In this document: positions 19,420-28,753 of the stretch, piece by piece | Position numbering within the stretch: the stretch's first letter is position 1 | Layout: each line of letters opens with the position of its first letter | Program-made: the position numbers and the translations under genes | The notes under the pieces: generated by a model | Databases searched by the model: none | What the model was told of the DNA's origin: nothing | Seen by the model: only the letters and a program-made list of their open reading frames with translations | Source of the DNA: Hyphomicrobiales bacterium | GTDB taxonomy: Bacteria > Pseudomonadota > Alphaproteobacteria > Rhizobiales > Xanthobacteraceae | NCBI GenBank assembly: GCA_016713235.1 | Contig: JADJPN010000001.1 | Coordinates: 372,001 to 436,000, forward strand | Reading direction: 5' to 3' | Length of the DNA stretch: 64,000 nucleotides

Positions 19420-19998
19420 ATGTCCCGTCCCAAATCCCGCGACGATCGCGCAAGCCGGCTGATCGATCTTATCGACCGGCTCGGTCGCCTGGTTCGCTCG
19501 CAGATTCATGAAAGCGGCATGGTGCCCGCGCAGTGGGATGCACTACGGTACCTCGCGCGTTGCAACCGGTTTTCCAACACGCCGGGTGCGCTTGCAAAAT
19601 TCCTGCACGCGACCAAAGGCACGGTGTCGCAAACGCTGAATGCGCTGGAGCGCAAAGGACTGGTGACGCGGCAGCCCGATCCCGTCTCCGGCCGCGTGGT
19701 GCGGCTGGCGCTTTCCGCGAAAGGCCGCGCCTTGGCGTCACGGGATCCGGTGCCGGAACTATCGCAGCACGCCGAGACAGTTCTTGCGCGCGATGCAGAT
19801 ACTACGGAGCGCGTGCTTTCCGGCATGCTCGCGGAAATGCAGCGCGCGCACGGCTTCAAGCCATTTGCCGTTTGTCATACCTGCCGCCATTTTCAGCCAG
19901 ACGCGAAACACGGCGCGCCGCACTGGTGCGGGCTGCTGCATGAGAAGCTCAGCGAAAGCGACAGCGGCGCGCTATGCGCGGAGCACGAAGCCGCGTAG
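19420..19998 (+). CDS. MarR-family regulator with C-terminal Cys cluster
   Basis: A 192-residue winged-helix repressor starting MSRPKSRDDRASRLIDLIDR. The DNA-binding core is LHATKGTVSQTLNALERKGL with wing residues DPVSGRVVRLALS. Beyond the usual MarR length it has a tail with four Cys: CHTCRHF (C152, C155), HWCGLL (C170) and C186, plus several His, suggesting a metal or Fe-S site. It is divergent from the exported protein at 18612-19339. The duplicated palindromic site between them supports control of both genes. The ligand is unknown. Confidence 0.85.
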   Translation: MSRPKSRDDRASRLIDLIDRLGRLVRSQIHESGMVPAQWDALRYLARCNRFSNTPGALAKFLHATKGTVSQTLNALERKGLVTRQPDPVSGRVVRLALSAKGRALASRDPVPELSQHAETVLARDADTTERVLSGMLAEMQRAHGFKPFAVCHTCRHFQPDAKHGAPHWCGLLHEKLSESDSGALCAEHEAA

Positions 19999-20667
19999 CT
20001 AGATCCAGCTACTCACTTCCTCCAGTTTCTTCTTCGTAATCACCGGCACCTTGCAGTCGTCCGCGGGATAACCCGCGACCAGCAAAACGTAAGGCTTCTC
20101 ATTCGCAGGGCGCCGGCAGATTTCGTTCAGGAACCCCATCGGCGACGGCGTATGCGTGAGCGTCGCTAACCCCGCGTTGTGAAGCGACGCGATCAAAAAC
20201 CCCATCGCAATGCCCACCGACTCCGGAACGTAATAATGCTTGGTGTGAGAGCCGTCTCTCTCCACGCCATAGCGCTGCCCGAAGATCACGATCAGCCACG
20301 GCGCGATTTCGAGAAACGGCTTATGCTCGTCGGTGCCGAGCGGGCCCAGCGCATTCAGCCATTCTCCGGGCGTCTTGCCACCCTTGTAAATCTCCCGCTC
20401 CTCTTCTTCCGCCGCCACGCGGATTTTCGATTTCACCGCCGCATCGGAAATGCAGGCAAAGGTCCAGGGCTGCTGGTTCGCGCCGGAGGGTGCGCCTGCC
20501 GCTGTCATCACGGCATGTTCGATGATCGCCCGCGGAACCGGCCTATCGGAGAAATCGCGCACGGTCCGCCGCCGCTTCATCAACGCGCGAAAATCGCTGG
20601 CGCGCGAGAGCATGTCCGCTTCGTTGCGGGGCGTGAAATCGAGGGAATGATAGAGAGGCCCGGTCAT
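19999..20667 (-). CDS. Nitroreductase family protein
   Basis: A 222-residue FMN-dependent oxidoreductase with ATG at 20667 (MTGPLYHSLDFTPRN). Family motifs are the FMN phosphate-binding RRRTVRDFSDRPVP, GAPSGANQQPWTF and the C-terminal ICRRPANEKPYVLLVAGYP. The arrangement resembles the iodotyrosine-deiodinase/BluB side of the family rather than NfsB. The physiological substrate is not clear. Its stop abuts the marR stop at 19998; the two genes are convergent. Confidence 0.85.
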   Translation of the reverse strand: MTGPLYHSLDFTPRNEADMLSRASDFRALMKRRRTVRDFSDRPVPRAIIEHAVMTAAGAPSGANQQPWTFACISDAAVKSKIRVAAEEEEREIYKGGKTPGEWLNALGPLGTDEHKPFLEIAPWLIVIFGQRYGVERDGSHTKHYYVPESVGIAMGFLIASLHNAGLATLTHTPSPMGFLNEICRRPANEKPYVLLVAGYPADDCKVPVITKKKLEEVSSWI

Positions 20668-20764
20668 GGCGTGGTCCGCTGTTGATGAAGGCAACGCCAA
20701 GATTGGCGCTATCTTCCGCGAATGATAGCAAGTCCGGGCCATCGCTCCAGCCGGACGAACCCTA

Positions 20765-21349
20765 GTGACGAAAACGATCACCCTTCCCGACTCCGCTGCC
20801 GCCCGCTCGCGGTTGAAAGAGATCATCGCCAAGCGCTCCTTTGGGCGTGGCGAGATCACGCTCGCCTCCGGCAGAAAGAGCGATTTCTATTTCAACCTGA
20901 AGCCGACGATGCTGGACCCGGAGGGCGCGGCGCTGCTCGCGCAGCTATCGCTCGAGGCGCTCGCCAAAGAGAGCCTCGACGCTATCGGCGGGCTGGAGAT
21001 GGGCGCAGTTCCAATTTCGGGCGCGGTCGCGGCGATGAGCTGGATTTCCGGCAAGCCCTTGCCGAATTTCTTCGTCCGCAAGAAGCCGAAGGAGCATGGC
21101 GCCAAGCTCCTGGTTGAAGGTTTGATGAAGGGCGAAAGCCTGTCCGGAAAGACCGTCGCAATTGTCGAAGACGTGACAACCACCGGCGAGTCCGCGCTGA
21201 AAGCCGCGGTTGCCGCGCAGGAGTCGGGCGCAAAAGTTTCGCTGATCCTCACCATCGTGGACCGGCAGGAAGGTGCCAGCGAAACCTTCCAGAAGGCTGG
21301 CTTTCGGTTCCAGCCCTTGTTTACGGCTGACGAATTCTTGAACAAATAA
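20765..21349 (+). CDS. pyrE: Orotate phosphoribosyltransferase
   Basis: A 194-residue pyrimidine-synthesis enzyme that makes OMP from orotate and PRPP. GTG start at 20765 (MTKTITLPDSAAARSRLKEI). Motifs are LASGRKSDFYFNLKPTML, the dimer loop RKKPKEHG and the PRPP loop VAIVEDVTTTGESALKA. It is intact and of normal length, and divergent from the nitroreductase gene. Confidence 0.95.
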   Translation: MTKTITLPDSAAARSRLKEIIAKRSFGRGEITLASGRKSDFYFNLKPTMLDPEGAALLAQLSLEALAKESLDAIGGLEMGAVPISGAVAAMSWISGKPLPNFFVRKKPKEHGAKLLVEGLMKGESLSGKTVAIVEDVTTTGESALKAAVAAQESGAKVSLILTIVDRQEGASETFQKAGFRFQPLFTADEFLNK

Positions 21350-21480
21350 AACCTAGCCCAAAGCGCCCCAGCCTGCTGGAATAGGATTTGCAACTTTCCA
21401 CCGGGTCAAGCGTTAAGTCCGGCGGGTATGTGGGTGCTCTGATAGCCCCCATAAGCAGAGGGCTGAAGGGCAAGGATACG

Positions 21481-22305
21481 GTGGTCGCGTTTCGTTCGAT
21501 AGCCGGTTTGACCGTGGCGGCAGGGTTCGCCGCGCTCTCCGCCATACCGCTTTCGAGCACTCCCGCGGATGCGCAGACCTATTACAGCATCTACGGTGGC
21601 TATCGGAACTCGCCGCCTGCGCCCCATCGCGACGAGCGGCCGCGCTCGACCGGCAATCCGTTCACGGATTTTTTCGGCGCGCTGTTCGGCCACCGGCCCG
21701 AGGCTGAAGAAGAGGAAAAAAGACCGGACGCCTTCGCGCATCACTGCGTGCGGACCTGCGACGGAAAGTTTTTCCCTGTAAGCCGCGGCGGGCGCAGGGA
21801 TCTCTCGCTCGACAAGATATGCAGCGCCATGTGCCCGGCGGCGCCGACCAAAATATTCAGCGGTCTTGGGATCGAACAATCGGTTGCAACCGATGGCCAG
21901 CGCTATACCGCGAGCCCCAACGCATTCGCGTACCGCACCAAGATCGTCGACAATTGCAGCTGCAACGGGCGCGATCCATTCGGCGTCGCGCGGGTCGATC
22001 TGGAGAATGACCCGACGCTGCAAGGCGGCGACCTTGTCGTGCAGGAGACCGGCTTCTCGGTTTATCGCGGGCCGCGCGACTATGTCCCGATCGAGCGGGC
22101 CGGCATGAGTCCCGGCTTCGTGAAGCAGATGCAGGCGATCAAAGTGTTGCCGGATAATCCGCACGCGACCTTCGCGAAGACCATGCCGGTGATGGACGCA
22201 TCCGCCGCTCCGCCTCCGCCGCCCGTCACATCGGAACTGGTGCAGGAGCCGGAGGCAAATACAAACGCGCCGGCGGCTTCTCAGCCACCGGCGCGCACGA
22301 ACTAG
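21481..22305 (+). CDS. DUF2865 exported protein
   Basis: About 274 residues. I chose the GTG at 21481 (VVAFRSIAGLTVAAGFAALS) because it starts a good signal peptide ending TPADAQ and has AAGGA just upstream; the frame is open further upstream. The DUF2865 region has paired Cys (HHCVRTCDGKFFPVS, KICSAMCPA, NCSCNGRDPFG). The C-terminus is Pro/Ala-rich. This family is common in Hyphomicrobiales and has no known function. It converges on pckA, with 18 bases between the stop codons. Confidence 0.8.
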   Translation: MVAFRSIAGLTVAAGFAALSAIPLSSTPADAQTYYSIYGGYRNSPPAPHRDERPRSTGNPFTDFFGALFGHRPEAEEEEKRPDAFAHHCVRTCDGKFFPVSRGGRRDLSLDKICSAMCPAAPTKIFSGLGIEQSVATDGQRYTASPNAFAYRTKIVDNCSCNGRDPFGVARVDLENDPTLQGGDLVVQETGFSVYRGPRDYVPIERAGMSPGFVKQMQAIKVLPDNPHATFAKTMPVMDASAAPPPPPVTSELVQEPEANTNAPAASQPPARTN

Positions 22306-22323
22306 TCGAAATTATTTCCGCGA

Positions 22324-23943
22324 TTATTCCGCGGCCAGCCTGATCTGCGGTGCCGCCTGCTTCACGGCCGGATCGACGTGACCTTCGAACTTCTGGAAAT
22401 TCTTCTGGAACATGCCAACGAGATTCTTCGCGGTCTCGTCGAATTCGGCCTGCTCCGCCCAGGTCTTGGACGGATAGAGCAGATTCGTCTCGACGCCCGG
22501 CACCGAATTCGGCACCGAAAAGCCGAAATACGGATCGGTGTGGAACTCGGCATTCTTCAGCGAACCGTTCAGCGCGGCGGTGAGCAGCGTGCGCGTCGCC
22601 TTGATCGGCATGCGGCGGCCAACGCCGTACTTGCCGCCGGTCCAGCCCGAATTCACGAGCCAGCAATCGACGTTGTGCTTGGCGATGTATTCCTTGAGCA
22701 ACTTCGCATATTCCGACGGATGCAGCGGCAGGAACGGCGAGCCGAAGCAGGTCGAGAATTCCGGCTCAACGCCGGTGAGGCCCTTCTCGGTGCCCGCGAC
22801 TTTCGCGGTGTAGCCGGAGAGGAAGTGATACATCGCCTGCTCCGAGGTGAGCTTTGCGATCGGCGGCATCACGCCGAAGGCATCCGCCGTCAGCATGATG
22901 ATGTTTTTCGGGTGACTCGCGGTGCCGGTGCGCGACGCATTCGGGATGAATTCGAGCGGGTACGCCGAGCGCGTATTCTCGGTCTTCGAGATGTCGGTGT
23001 AGTCGGGCTTGCGCGTCACCGGGTCGAAGCCGACGTTCTCGAGGATCGCGCCGAAACGATTGGTCGCGTCCCAGATCATGGGCTCGTTCTCTTGCGACAG
23101 GTTCACGGTCTTCGCGTAGCAGCCGCCTTCGAAATTGAAGATGCCGTCCGGGCCCCAGCCGGTTTCGTCGTCGCCGATCAGCGTGCGGTTCGGATCGGCC
23201 GAGAGCGTGGTCTTGCCGGTGCCGGAGAGACCGAAGAACAGCGCGCTTTCCTTGCCGTCGTTGGAGACGTTAGCCGAGCAGTGCATCGGCATCACGCCCT
23301 GCTGCGGCAGGTAGAAGTTCAGCGTCGTAAACACCGACTTCTTCATTTCGCCGGCATAAGACGAGCCGCAGATCAGAACGATCTTACGGGTGAAATCGAT
23401 CGCGACCATCGTGTCGGAGCCTTCGCGGCTGCCGTGGCGCTTCGGGTCCGGCTTGAACGAGGGGAAATCGAGAATGGTGAGTTCGGGTTCGAACGTCGCA
23501 AGCTCGTCGGCGTCGGGGCGGATCAGGAGCGTGCGAATGAACAGCGAGTGCCAGGCGAGTTCGGTAAAGACGCGGACTTTGATGCGGAAGTTTTTGTGAG
23601 CGCCGCCGTAAAGATCCTGGGCGAAAAGTTCTTTGCCTTTGGCGTGTGCTTTGAAGTCTTCGAGCAGATTGTTGAAGTGCTCTTTCGAAACCTTCTTGTT
23701 GTTGTCCCACCAGACTTTCTTCTCGGTGAGCTCGTCCACGACCGTGTGTTTGTCTTTGGGCGAACGGCCGGTGTGATGACCGGTTTCCGCGCAAAGCGCG
23801 CCGCCGGCGACAATCTGGCCTTCATGGCGTTGGAGCGAGTGCTCGTACAGCGCCGGCGTCTGGAGATTCCAGTGCACCCCTTTGAGACCTGAAAAACCGA
23901 ATTTATCGGCGCCGTATGCGCTTCTGATGCCGGACTCGTTCAC
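22324..23943 (-). CDS. pckA: Phosphoenolpyruvate carboxykinase (ATP)
   Basis: A 539-residue gluconeogenic enzyme converting oxaloacetate and ATP to PEP, CO2 and ADP. GTG start at 23943 with GGGAGGAAG upstream. Motifs are FGLSGTGKTTLSADPNRTLI (P-loop), GDDETGWGPDG (metal site) and substrate residues in TGHHTGRSPKDKH. It is intact. It lies close to chvI/chvG and the PTS genes, an arrangement I recall from other Hyphomicrobiales, where ChvI-type regulators influence pckA. Confidence 0.97.
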   Translation of the reverse strand: MNESGIRSAYGADKFGFSGLKGVHWNLQTPALYEHSLQRHEGQIVAGGALCAETGHHTGRSPKDKHTVVDELTEKKVWWDNNKKVSKEHFNNLLEDFKAHAKGKELFAQDLYGGAHKNFRIKVRVFTELAWHSLFIRTLLIRPDADELATFEPELTILDFPSFKPDPKRHGSREGSDTMVAIDFTRKIVLICGSSYAGEMKKSVFTTLNFYLPQQGVMPMHCSANVSNDGKESALFFGLSGTGKTTLSADPNRTLIGDDETGWGPDGIFNFEGGCYAKTVNLSQENEPMIWDATNRFGAILENVGFDPVTRKPDYTDISKTENTRSAYPLEFIPNASRTGTASHPKNIIMLTADAFGVMPPIAKLTSEQAMYHFLSGYTAKVAGTEKGLTGVEPEFSTCFGSPFLPLHPSEYAKLLKEYIAKHNVDCWLVNSGWTGGKYGVGRRMPIKATRTLLTAALNGSLKNAEFHTDPYFGFSVPNSVPGVETNLLYPSKTWAEQAEFDETAKNLVGMFQKNFQKFEGHVDPAVKQAAPQIRLAAE

Positions 23944-24167
23944 GAAACTTCCTCCCGATCGCCTGGTCGTTTGCCTAGGCTTCGATCGCATTGCTTTTGT
24001 CGAACAAGAGGGCGGCAAATAGGCGAAAATAGCCCTTCGCCAACGACCCACCCCCGGAAAGCGCGGGACCATAGTGAGCAGCCTTCGGCTTGTGAAGCCT
24101 TCATGTCAGCGCAGCAGGTTGACGTTTCGTTGCAGCGCGAAACATCCGTGACCGGTCGGTAACGCGA

Positions 24168-24896
24168 TCAGGCCGCGAGCGCGCGGGCTTCTTTTGCAAG
24201 CTTTGCCAGCGTGATCCGGAGGTCACCGGCCTTCGTGAGCCGCGCCGGAAAATCGAGCCGGCGGACGGTTTCGCCGGCCATCAAGTCGCAGCCCTCCGGG
24301 TCCAGCGAGACCATGCGCCAATCGCCTTCCTGCGCCTTCAAAAGCTTCGTCGCGTAGAGCGAAATCGCTTCGCGATGATCTTCGTTCATGTGGTTAACGG
24401 CGCCGTCTTCCGCGGCGACCAATTCCTCGGCTCCGGCGATGTCGGTGCGCAACTCTTTACCTTCGATGCCGACAATGCGGCCGAAGCCCGCCACGAGATG
24501 CGCGCTTTGCATTTCGACCCGGTACCAGGAAAAGTCCGGAAACCTCACGAACCCCTTGGCCGTCGCGTGCCGCGCGACATGGCGGCGCGCAGCGGCCGGA
24601 TCGTCGGTCAGTGCGATCTTTCCCATGATGCTGACGCGGCCGATGGCAAGCGGGTCGCCGGGCCGATGTTCCTCCACCAGCAAAGAAACACGCGGGTCGC
24701 GTTTGAAATTGGCCGTGTGCTTGGCAAGGTTCGACAGGAAGAGGACCGGCGAATTGTCGGGCAGCGTCGATACCGTCACCAGCGAAGCATAAGGACCGCC
24801 GTCTTCATTCAGCGTGGCCAGCGCGCCGGTTCGCGCTTCGCGGATCAGACGCTTGGCGTAGACCACAGGATCGAAGCTTGCCGCGGGCTGTGTCAT
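24168..24896 (-). CDS. HugZ-like pyridoxamine 5'-phosphate oxidase-fold protein with DUF2470
   Basis: A 242-residue protein (MTQPAASFDPVVYAKRLIRE). The N-terminal split-barrel domain (TGALATLNEDGGPYASLVTV, RDPRVSLLVEE) is followed by a C-terminal DUF2470 domain with the helix HMNEDHREAISLYATKLL. This architecture matches HugZ/HutZ-type haem-utilisation proteins and related flavin enzymes. No haem uptake genes are visible nearby, so haem use is not established. It is preceded, 19 bases upstream, by a shorter relative. Confidence 0.8.
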   Translation of the reverse strand: MTQPAASFDPVVYAKRLIREARTGALATLNEDGGPYASLVTVSTLPDNSPVLFLSNLAKHTANFKRDPRVSLLVEEHRPGDPLAIGRVSIMGKIALTDDPAAARRHVARHATAKGFVRFPDFSWYRVEMQSAHLVAGFGRIVGIEGKELRTDIAGAEELVAAEDGAVNHMNEDHREAISLYATKLLKAQEGDWRMVSLDPEGCDLMAGETVRRLDFPARLTKAGDLRITLAKLAKEARALAA

Positions 24897-24915
24897 GCGT
24901 GGACGTCCCTTCGGT

Positions 24916-25398
24916 TTATTGCTTGGGCCAGCTCATCTCGCCGCTACCCAGCAGTTCCTCCGCCGTCAGATCGGACATTTTGCCGAAAGCGGCGACCAAA
25001 TGGCCCTGCTGGATTTCGAGACTCCAGAAACCGTAGTCGGCAGCATCGACGTATTTCGCGACTTCCGGGTGCCGGACCAGATAGCGGGCGCGGACCTCGC
25101 TTTTTTCGGTCGCGGCGACCTTCCCGGTGACGGTAAGGCGGCCAGCCTGAAGTGGGTCGGCTCCCTGCGACCTTTCCGAGAGCAGGAGCGAAACCCTCGG
25201 GTCCTTCCGGATGTTGTTCGTATGCCGGGACAGATTGGAGAGCAGCATTACCGGCGTCCCGTTGGGCATCGCAGCCATGCCAACCAGACCTACATAAGGG
25301 TAACCGCCCTGGCCTTCGGTGCCGAGCGAGCCGAATAGCGCCTCACGCAGAATGAAGCGGCCGAGAGCTTTGGGAGACTGGAACTCGTCCTGGGACAT
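24916..25398 (-). CDS. Short pyridoxamine 5'-phosphate oxidase-fold protein
   Basis: A 160-residue split-barrel protein (MSQDEFQSPKALGRFILREA). It is similar in layout to the N-terminal half of the next gene: PNGTPVMLLSNLSRHTNNIR parallels DNSPVLFLSNLAKHTANFKR, and both have RDPRVSLLL or its equivalent. It lacks the DUF2470 domain. Tandem duplication followed by domain loss or fusion is likely. The cofactor (FMN, F420 or haem) cannot be decided from sequence. Confidence 0.75.
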   Translation of the reverse strand: MSQDEFQSPKALGRFILREALFGSLGTEGQGGYPYVGLVGMAAMPNGTPVMLLSNLSRHTNNIRKDPRVSLLLSERSQGADPLQAGRLTVTGKVAATEKSEVRARYLVRHPEVAKYVDAADYGFWSLEIQQGHLVAAFGKMSDLTAEELLGSGEMSWPKQ

Positions 25399-25575
25399 CT
25401 GAATTCTGGAGAAAATGTAATATTTCTAGGGGGTTACGTTTCGCGGGCAGAGGCCCTAGGTTGTGGCGGGCTCATGGGTCGCCCCGTCACATTTCGGCCC
25501 TGCCATAATTGTTTGAACGGCCCGAACAATTCCAGTCCTTTGATTCCGGGCCCGGAGGTCCGGACAGGAGATTGC

Positions 25576-26278
25576 ATGCCCACCATCGCCCTCGTGGATG
25601 ACGACCGCAACATTCTTACATCCGTTTCGATCGCGCTCGAAGCCGAAGGCTACCGGATTCTCACCTTCACCGATGGTGCATCGGCGATTGAAGGATTCAA
25701 GTCCAGCCCGCCGGACCTCGCGATCCTGGATATCAAGATGCCACGGATGGACGGGATGGAGCTTCTGCGCCGCATCCGCCAGAAATCCGACCTCCCCGTG
25801 ATTTTCCTCACCTCGAAGGACGAGGAGATCGACGAATTGTTCGGCCTAAAAATGGGCGCCGACGATTTTATCCGCAAACCCTTCTCGCAGCGCCTGCTGG
25901 TCGAGCGCGTCAAAGCCGTGCTGCGGCGCTTCATCCCGAAGGACCAGTTGCCGCAGAAGGAAACCGACTCGGCAAAAGTGCTCGAACGCGGCCAGCTCAA
26001 GATGGACCCGGAGCGCCACACCTGCACCTGGAAGAACGACCCGGTCACGCTGACCGTCACCGAATTCCTGATTCTCCAGGCGCTGGCGCAGCGTCCGGGT
26101 GTCGTGAAAAAGCCGCAACGCGCTGATGGACGCCGCTTACGACGATCAGGTCTACGTCGACGACCGCACCATCGACAGCCACATCAAGCGGCTGCGCAAG
26201 AAATTCAAAGCCGTCGATGACGATTTCGAAATGATCGAAACGTTGTACGGCGTAGGCTATCGTTTCTCCGAAGCCTAA
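25576..26278 (+). CDS. chvI: ChvI response regulator (one frameshift)
   Basis: OmpR-type regulator. ATG at 25576 (MPTIALVDDDRNILTSVSIA), phosphoacceptor Asp52 in LAILDIKMPRMDG, conserved Lys in DFIRKPF. The C-terminal winged helix is split: after LAQRPGVVK the frame should continue as SRNALMDAAYDDQVYVDDRT, then LYGVGYRFSEA. One extra A in the AAAAA run near 26108 causes the break. ChvI with ChvG controls envelope, acid and host-contact genes in rhizobia and agrobacteria. It lies 37 bases before chvG. Confidence 0.93.
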
Positions 26279-26315
26279 CGAAAGCACGCGGGCCCGCCCG
26301 CGGGCGGCTGGGTTG

Positions 26316-28205
26316 ATGAAGGCAGACATTGAAAAGCCCTTGCAACGCTCCTCCGATGTTCCGGAGAGGCGCGGCTTTCGCGCGATCGTGGCGCGTGTCG
26401 TCGATCCGCTAGGACTGCGTTACTGGTTCGGCTACGCAAGGCGCCCGGCGAACGAACCGAGCCCGGAAGCAGCGCTCCCCGCAAACGCGGGCTGGCTCCG
26501 CCGCTTCAGAAGTTTTCTCGCCTATCAGGGCTTCTCGTCGCTCCGGCGCCGCATCGTTCTTCTGAACCTGCTCGGCCTCGTATCGCTCGTCTCCGGCATT
26601 CTTTATCTCTCGGAATACCGCGCGGGCCTGATCGAAGCGCGCGTGCAGTCGCTGCTTACGCAAGGCGAGATCATGGCCGCCGCGATCGCGAGCACGGCGC
26701 GCTCGGACTCCAGCAACATTCCGATCGATCCCGACAAGCTGCTCGAATTGCAGGCCGGCGAAAGTTATGTGCCGGGCGACGATTACACGGCGCTCGAATT
26801 TCCGATCAATCCGGAAACCGTGGCACCGCTCTTGCGCCGCCTGATCGTGCCGACGAACACGCGGGCGCGCATCTACGACCGCGAAGGCGGCCTGCTGCTG
26901 GATTCGCGCACGCTCAGCGTGACCGGCGAAATCCTGCGCTTCGATCTGCCTGCACTGACCGAGCAACCGCAGGTCAATCCGGTCCGCGCCTGGTGGCGCC
27001 GCGTGCGGCTCTATTTCCGCTCGGGTGGCTTGCCGATCTATCGCGAGATCGGCGCGGCCAGCGGCAAGGAATATTCGGAAGTCGCCACCGCGCTCACCGG
27101 CCAGAGCGATTCCGAAGTGCGCGTGAATGAGCGCGGCGAAGTCATTATTTCCGTCGCGATCCCGGTGCAACGCTTCCGCGGCGTGCTCGGCGTCCTGATG
27201 TTGCAGACGCAGAGCGGCGAGATCGACAACGCGGTAGAGGCCGAGCGGCTCGTGATCGTGCGCGTGTTTCTGGTCGCGGCCGCAGTCATGATCGTGCTCT
27301 CGCTCTTCTTGGCGGGCACCATCGCCCGGCCGATGCGGCGGCTTGCGGAAGCCGCCGACCATGTGCGCCGGCGCACGCGCTCGCGCGTAGAGATTCCCGA
27401 TATGACGGCGCGCGCCGACGAAATCGGGCATCTTTCCGGTGCGTTCCGCGAAATGACGAACTCGCTCTATTCGCGGATCGAGGCGATCGAGAGCTTTGCG
27501 GCCGATGTCGCGCATGAACTCAAGAACCCGCTGACCTCGCTGCGTTCGGCAATCGAAACCCTGCCGCTTGCAAAGACCGAAGAGTCGCGTCAACGGCTAC
27601 TCAATGTGATTCAGCACGACATCAGACGCCTCGACCGCTTGATCTCCGATATTTCTGACGCGAGCCGGCTCGACGCCGACCTCCTGCGTCATGAGGCCGA
27701 GCTCGTCGATATGCGCAAACTGCTCACCGCCGTTTCCGATCTTGCGAATGATGTGCCGCGCGATGACGGCGTGAAGGTCGAAGTCGTGTTCGAGCCGAAT
27801 AATGCCGCGCCTGCCACCTTTACCCTCCTCGGCAACGACTCGCGCCTCGGCCAGGTGATCGACAACCTCGTCGAAAACGCGCGCTCGTTTTCGCCGCAGG
27901 ACGGCAAGGTGCGCGTGTTTTGCAAACGTGTCGGCAAAGAAATCGAAATCGCGATCGAGGACGAAGGTCCGGGCGTTCGCCCCGAGGCGCTCACGCGCAT
28001 TTTCGAGCGCTTCTATACCGACCGGCCTGCGCATCGCTTCGGCCAGAACTCAGGGCTCGGGCTTTCGATTTCGAAGCAGATCGTCGAATCGCACGGCGGA
28101 CGCATCTGGGCGGAGAACCGCCTGGCGCCCGCTTCGGCCGCCGGCGAAACGCCCAAAATCGCGGGCGCGCGCTTTGTCATGCGTCTGCCGGCTGCGAAAA
28201 GCTGA
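26316..28205 (+). CDS. chvG: ChvG sensor histidine kinase
   Basis: A 629-residue membrane sensor. N-terminal cytoplasmic segment, membrane helix (IVLLNLLGLVSLVSGILYLS), a large periplasmic domain (about 115-320), a second helix (VFLVAAAVMIVLSLFLAG), HAMP, then the kinase core. His400 lies in VAHELKNPLTSLRSA, the N box is RLGQVIDNLVENARSF and the G boxes are EDEGPGV and SGLGLSISKQIVESHGG. It is intact. In rhizobia the periplasmic inhibitor ExoR binds ChvG; no ExoR gene is in this window. The stop overlaps the hprK start by one base. Confidence 0.95.
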   Translation: MKADIEKPLQRSSDVPERRGFRAIVARVVDPLGLRYWFGYARRPANEPSPEAALPANAGWLRRFRSFLAYQGFSSLRRRIVLLNLLGLVSLVSGILYLSEYRAGLIEARVQSLLTQGEIMAAAIASTARSDSSNIPIDPDKLLELQAGESYVPGDDYTALEFPINPETVAPLLRRLIVPTNTRARIYDREGGLLLDSRTLSVTGEILRFDLPALTEQPQVNPVRAWWRRVRLYFRSGGLPIYREIGAASGKEYSEVATALTGQSDSEVRVNERGEVIISVAIPVQRFRGVLGVLMLQTQSGEIDNAVEAERLVIVRVFLVAAAVMIVLSLFLAGTIARPMRRLAEAADHVRRRTRSRVEIPDMTARADEIGHLSGAFREMTNSLYSRIEAIESFAADVAHELKNPLTSLRSAIETLPLAKTEESRQRLLNVIQHDIRRLDRLISDISDASRLDADLLRHEAELVDMRKLLTAVSDLANDVPRDDGVKVEVVFEPNNAAPATFTLLGNDSRLGQVIDNLVENARSFSPQDGKVRVFCKRVGKEIEIAIEDEGPGVRPEALTRIFERFYTDRPAHRFGQNSGLGLSISKQIVESHGGRIWAENRLAPASAAGETPKIAGARFVMRLPAAKS

Positions 28206-28660
28206 TGCGCAAAGGAAGCGGAAGCGAACACGCAACCGCCGTGCTCGTTGGACCTCATGCGGTTCTGATCCGCGGGGCTTCCGGTTCCGGGAAATCGAAA
28301 CTCGCCTGGGATCTGCTCGATGCCGCACGCCAGGGAAGAATCCATTTCGCACGGCTTGTCGCCGACGACCGGGCCGCGCTTTCAGCGGTCAGCGGCAAAC
28401 TGATCGTATCCGCACCGAAAGCGATCGAAGGCATGATCGAGTTGCGCGGTGCGGGTGTGCATTCGGTACCCTTCGAGCCATTCGCCGCGGTGGGATTGGT
28501 CGTCGACCTTGCCGCCGAAGACGGTGAGCGAGTTCCCTCGCCGTCCGCACTGCGGACCGAGATATTGGGCGTCAGATTGCCGCGCGTTCCGGTCCCGAAA
28601 GGCAGCGATCCGTTGCCTTTGGTGTTGATAGCGCTGGCTGCGGACGCGCCGGATGGCTAA
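28205..28660 (+). CDS. hprK: Short HPr kinase/phosphorylase
   Basis: A 151-residue protein corresponding only to the C-terminal catalytic domain of HprK, the form usual in alphaproteobacteria. P-loop GASGSGKS (residues 24-31), then ARLVADDRAAL and the region ELRGAGVHSV. It would phosphorylate HPr on its regulatory Ser and so modulate the nitrogen-related PTS. It is translationally coupled to chvG and followed by EIIA and HPr. Confidence 0.9.
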   Translation: MRKGSGSEHATAVLVGPHAVLIRGASGSGKSKLAWDLLDAARQGRIHFARLVADDRAALSAVSGKLIVSAPKAIEGMIELRGAGVHSVPFEPFAAVGLVVDLAAEDGERVPSPSALRTEILGVRLPRVPVPKGSDPLPLVLIALAADAPDG

Positions 28661-28753
28661 GCGCTTGCATTCCGCAGTGCAGCTAACGAATATGCGCCTC
28701 CCGCGTCTGTCGCGGAGGAGCCGGGTCCCGCGTACCCAGTCCGGCGGAGCCTG

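Noticed and set aside
24124..24143. GTTTCG/CGAAAC inverted repeat near the end of the HugZ-like gene as a terminator
   Set aside because: Stem is short, lacks a T-tract on the minus strand and could arise by chance.
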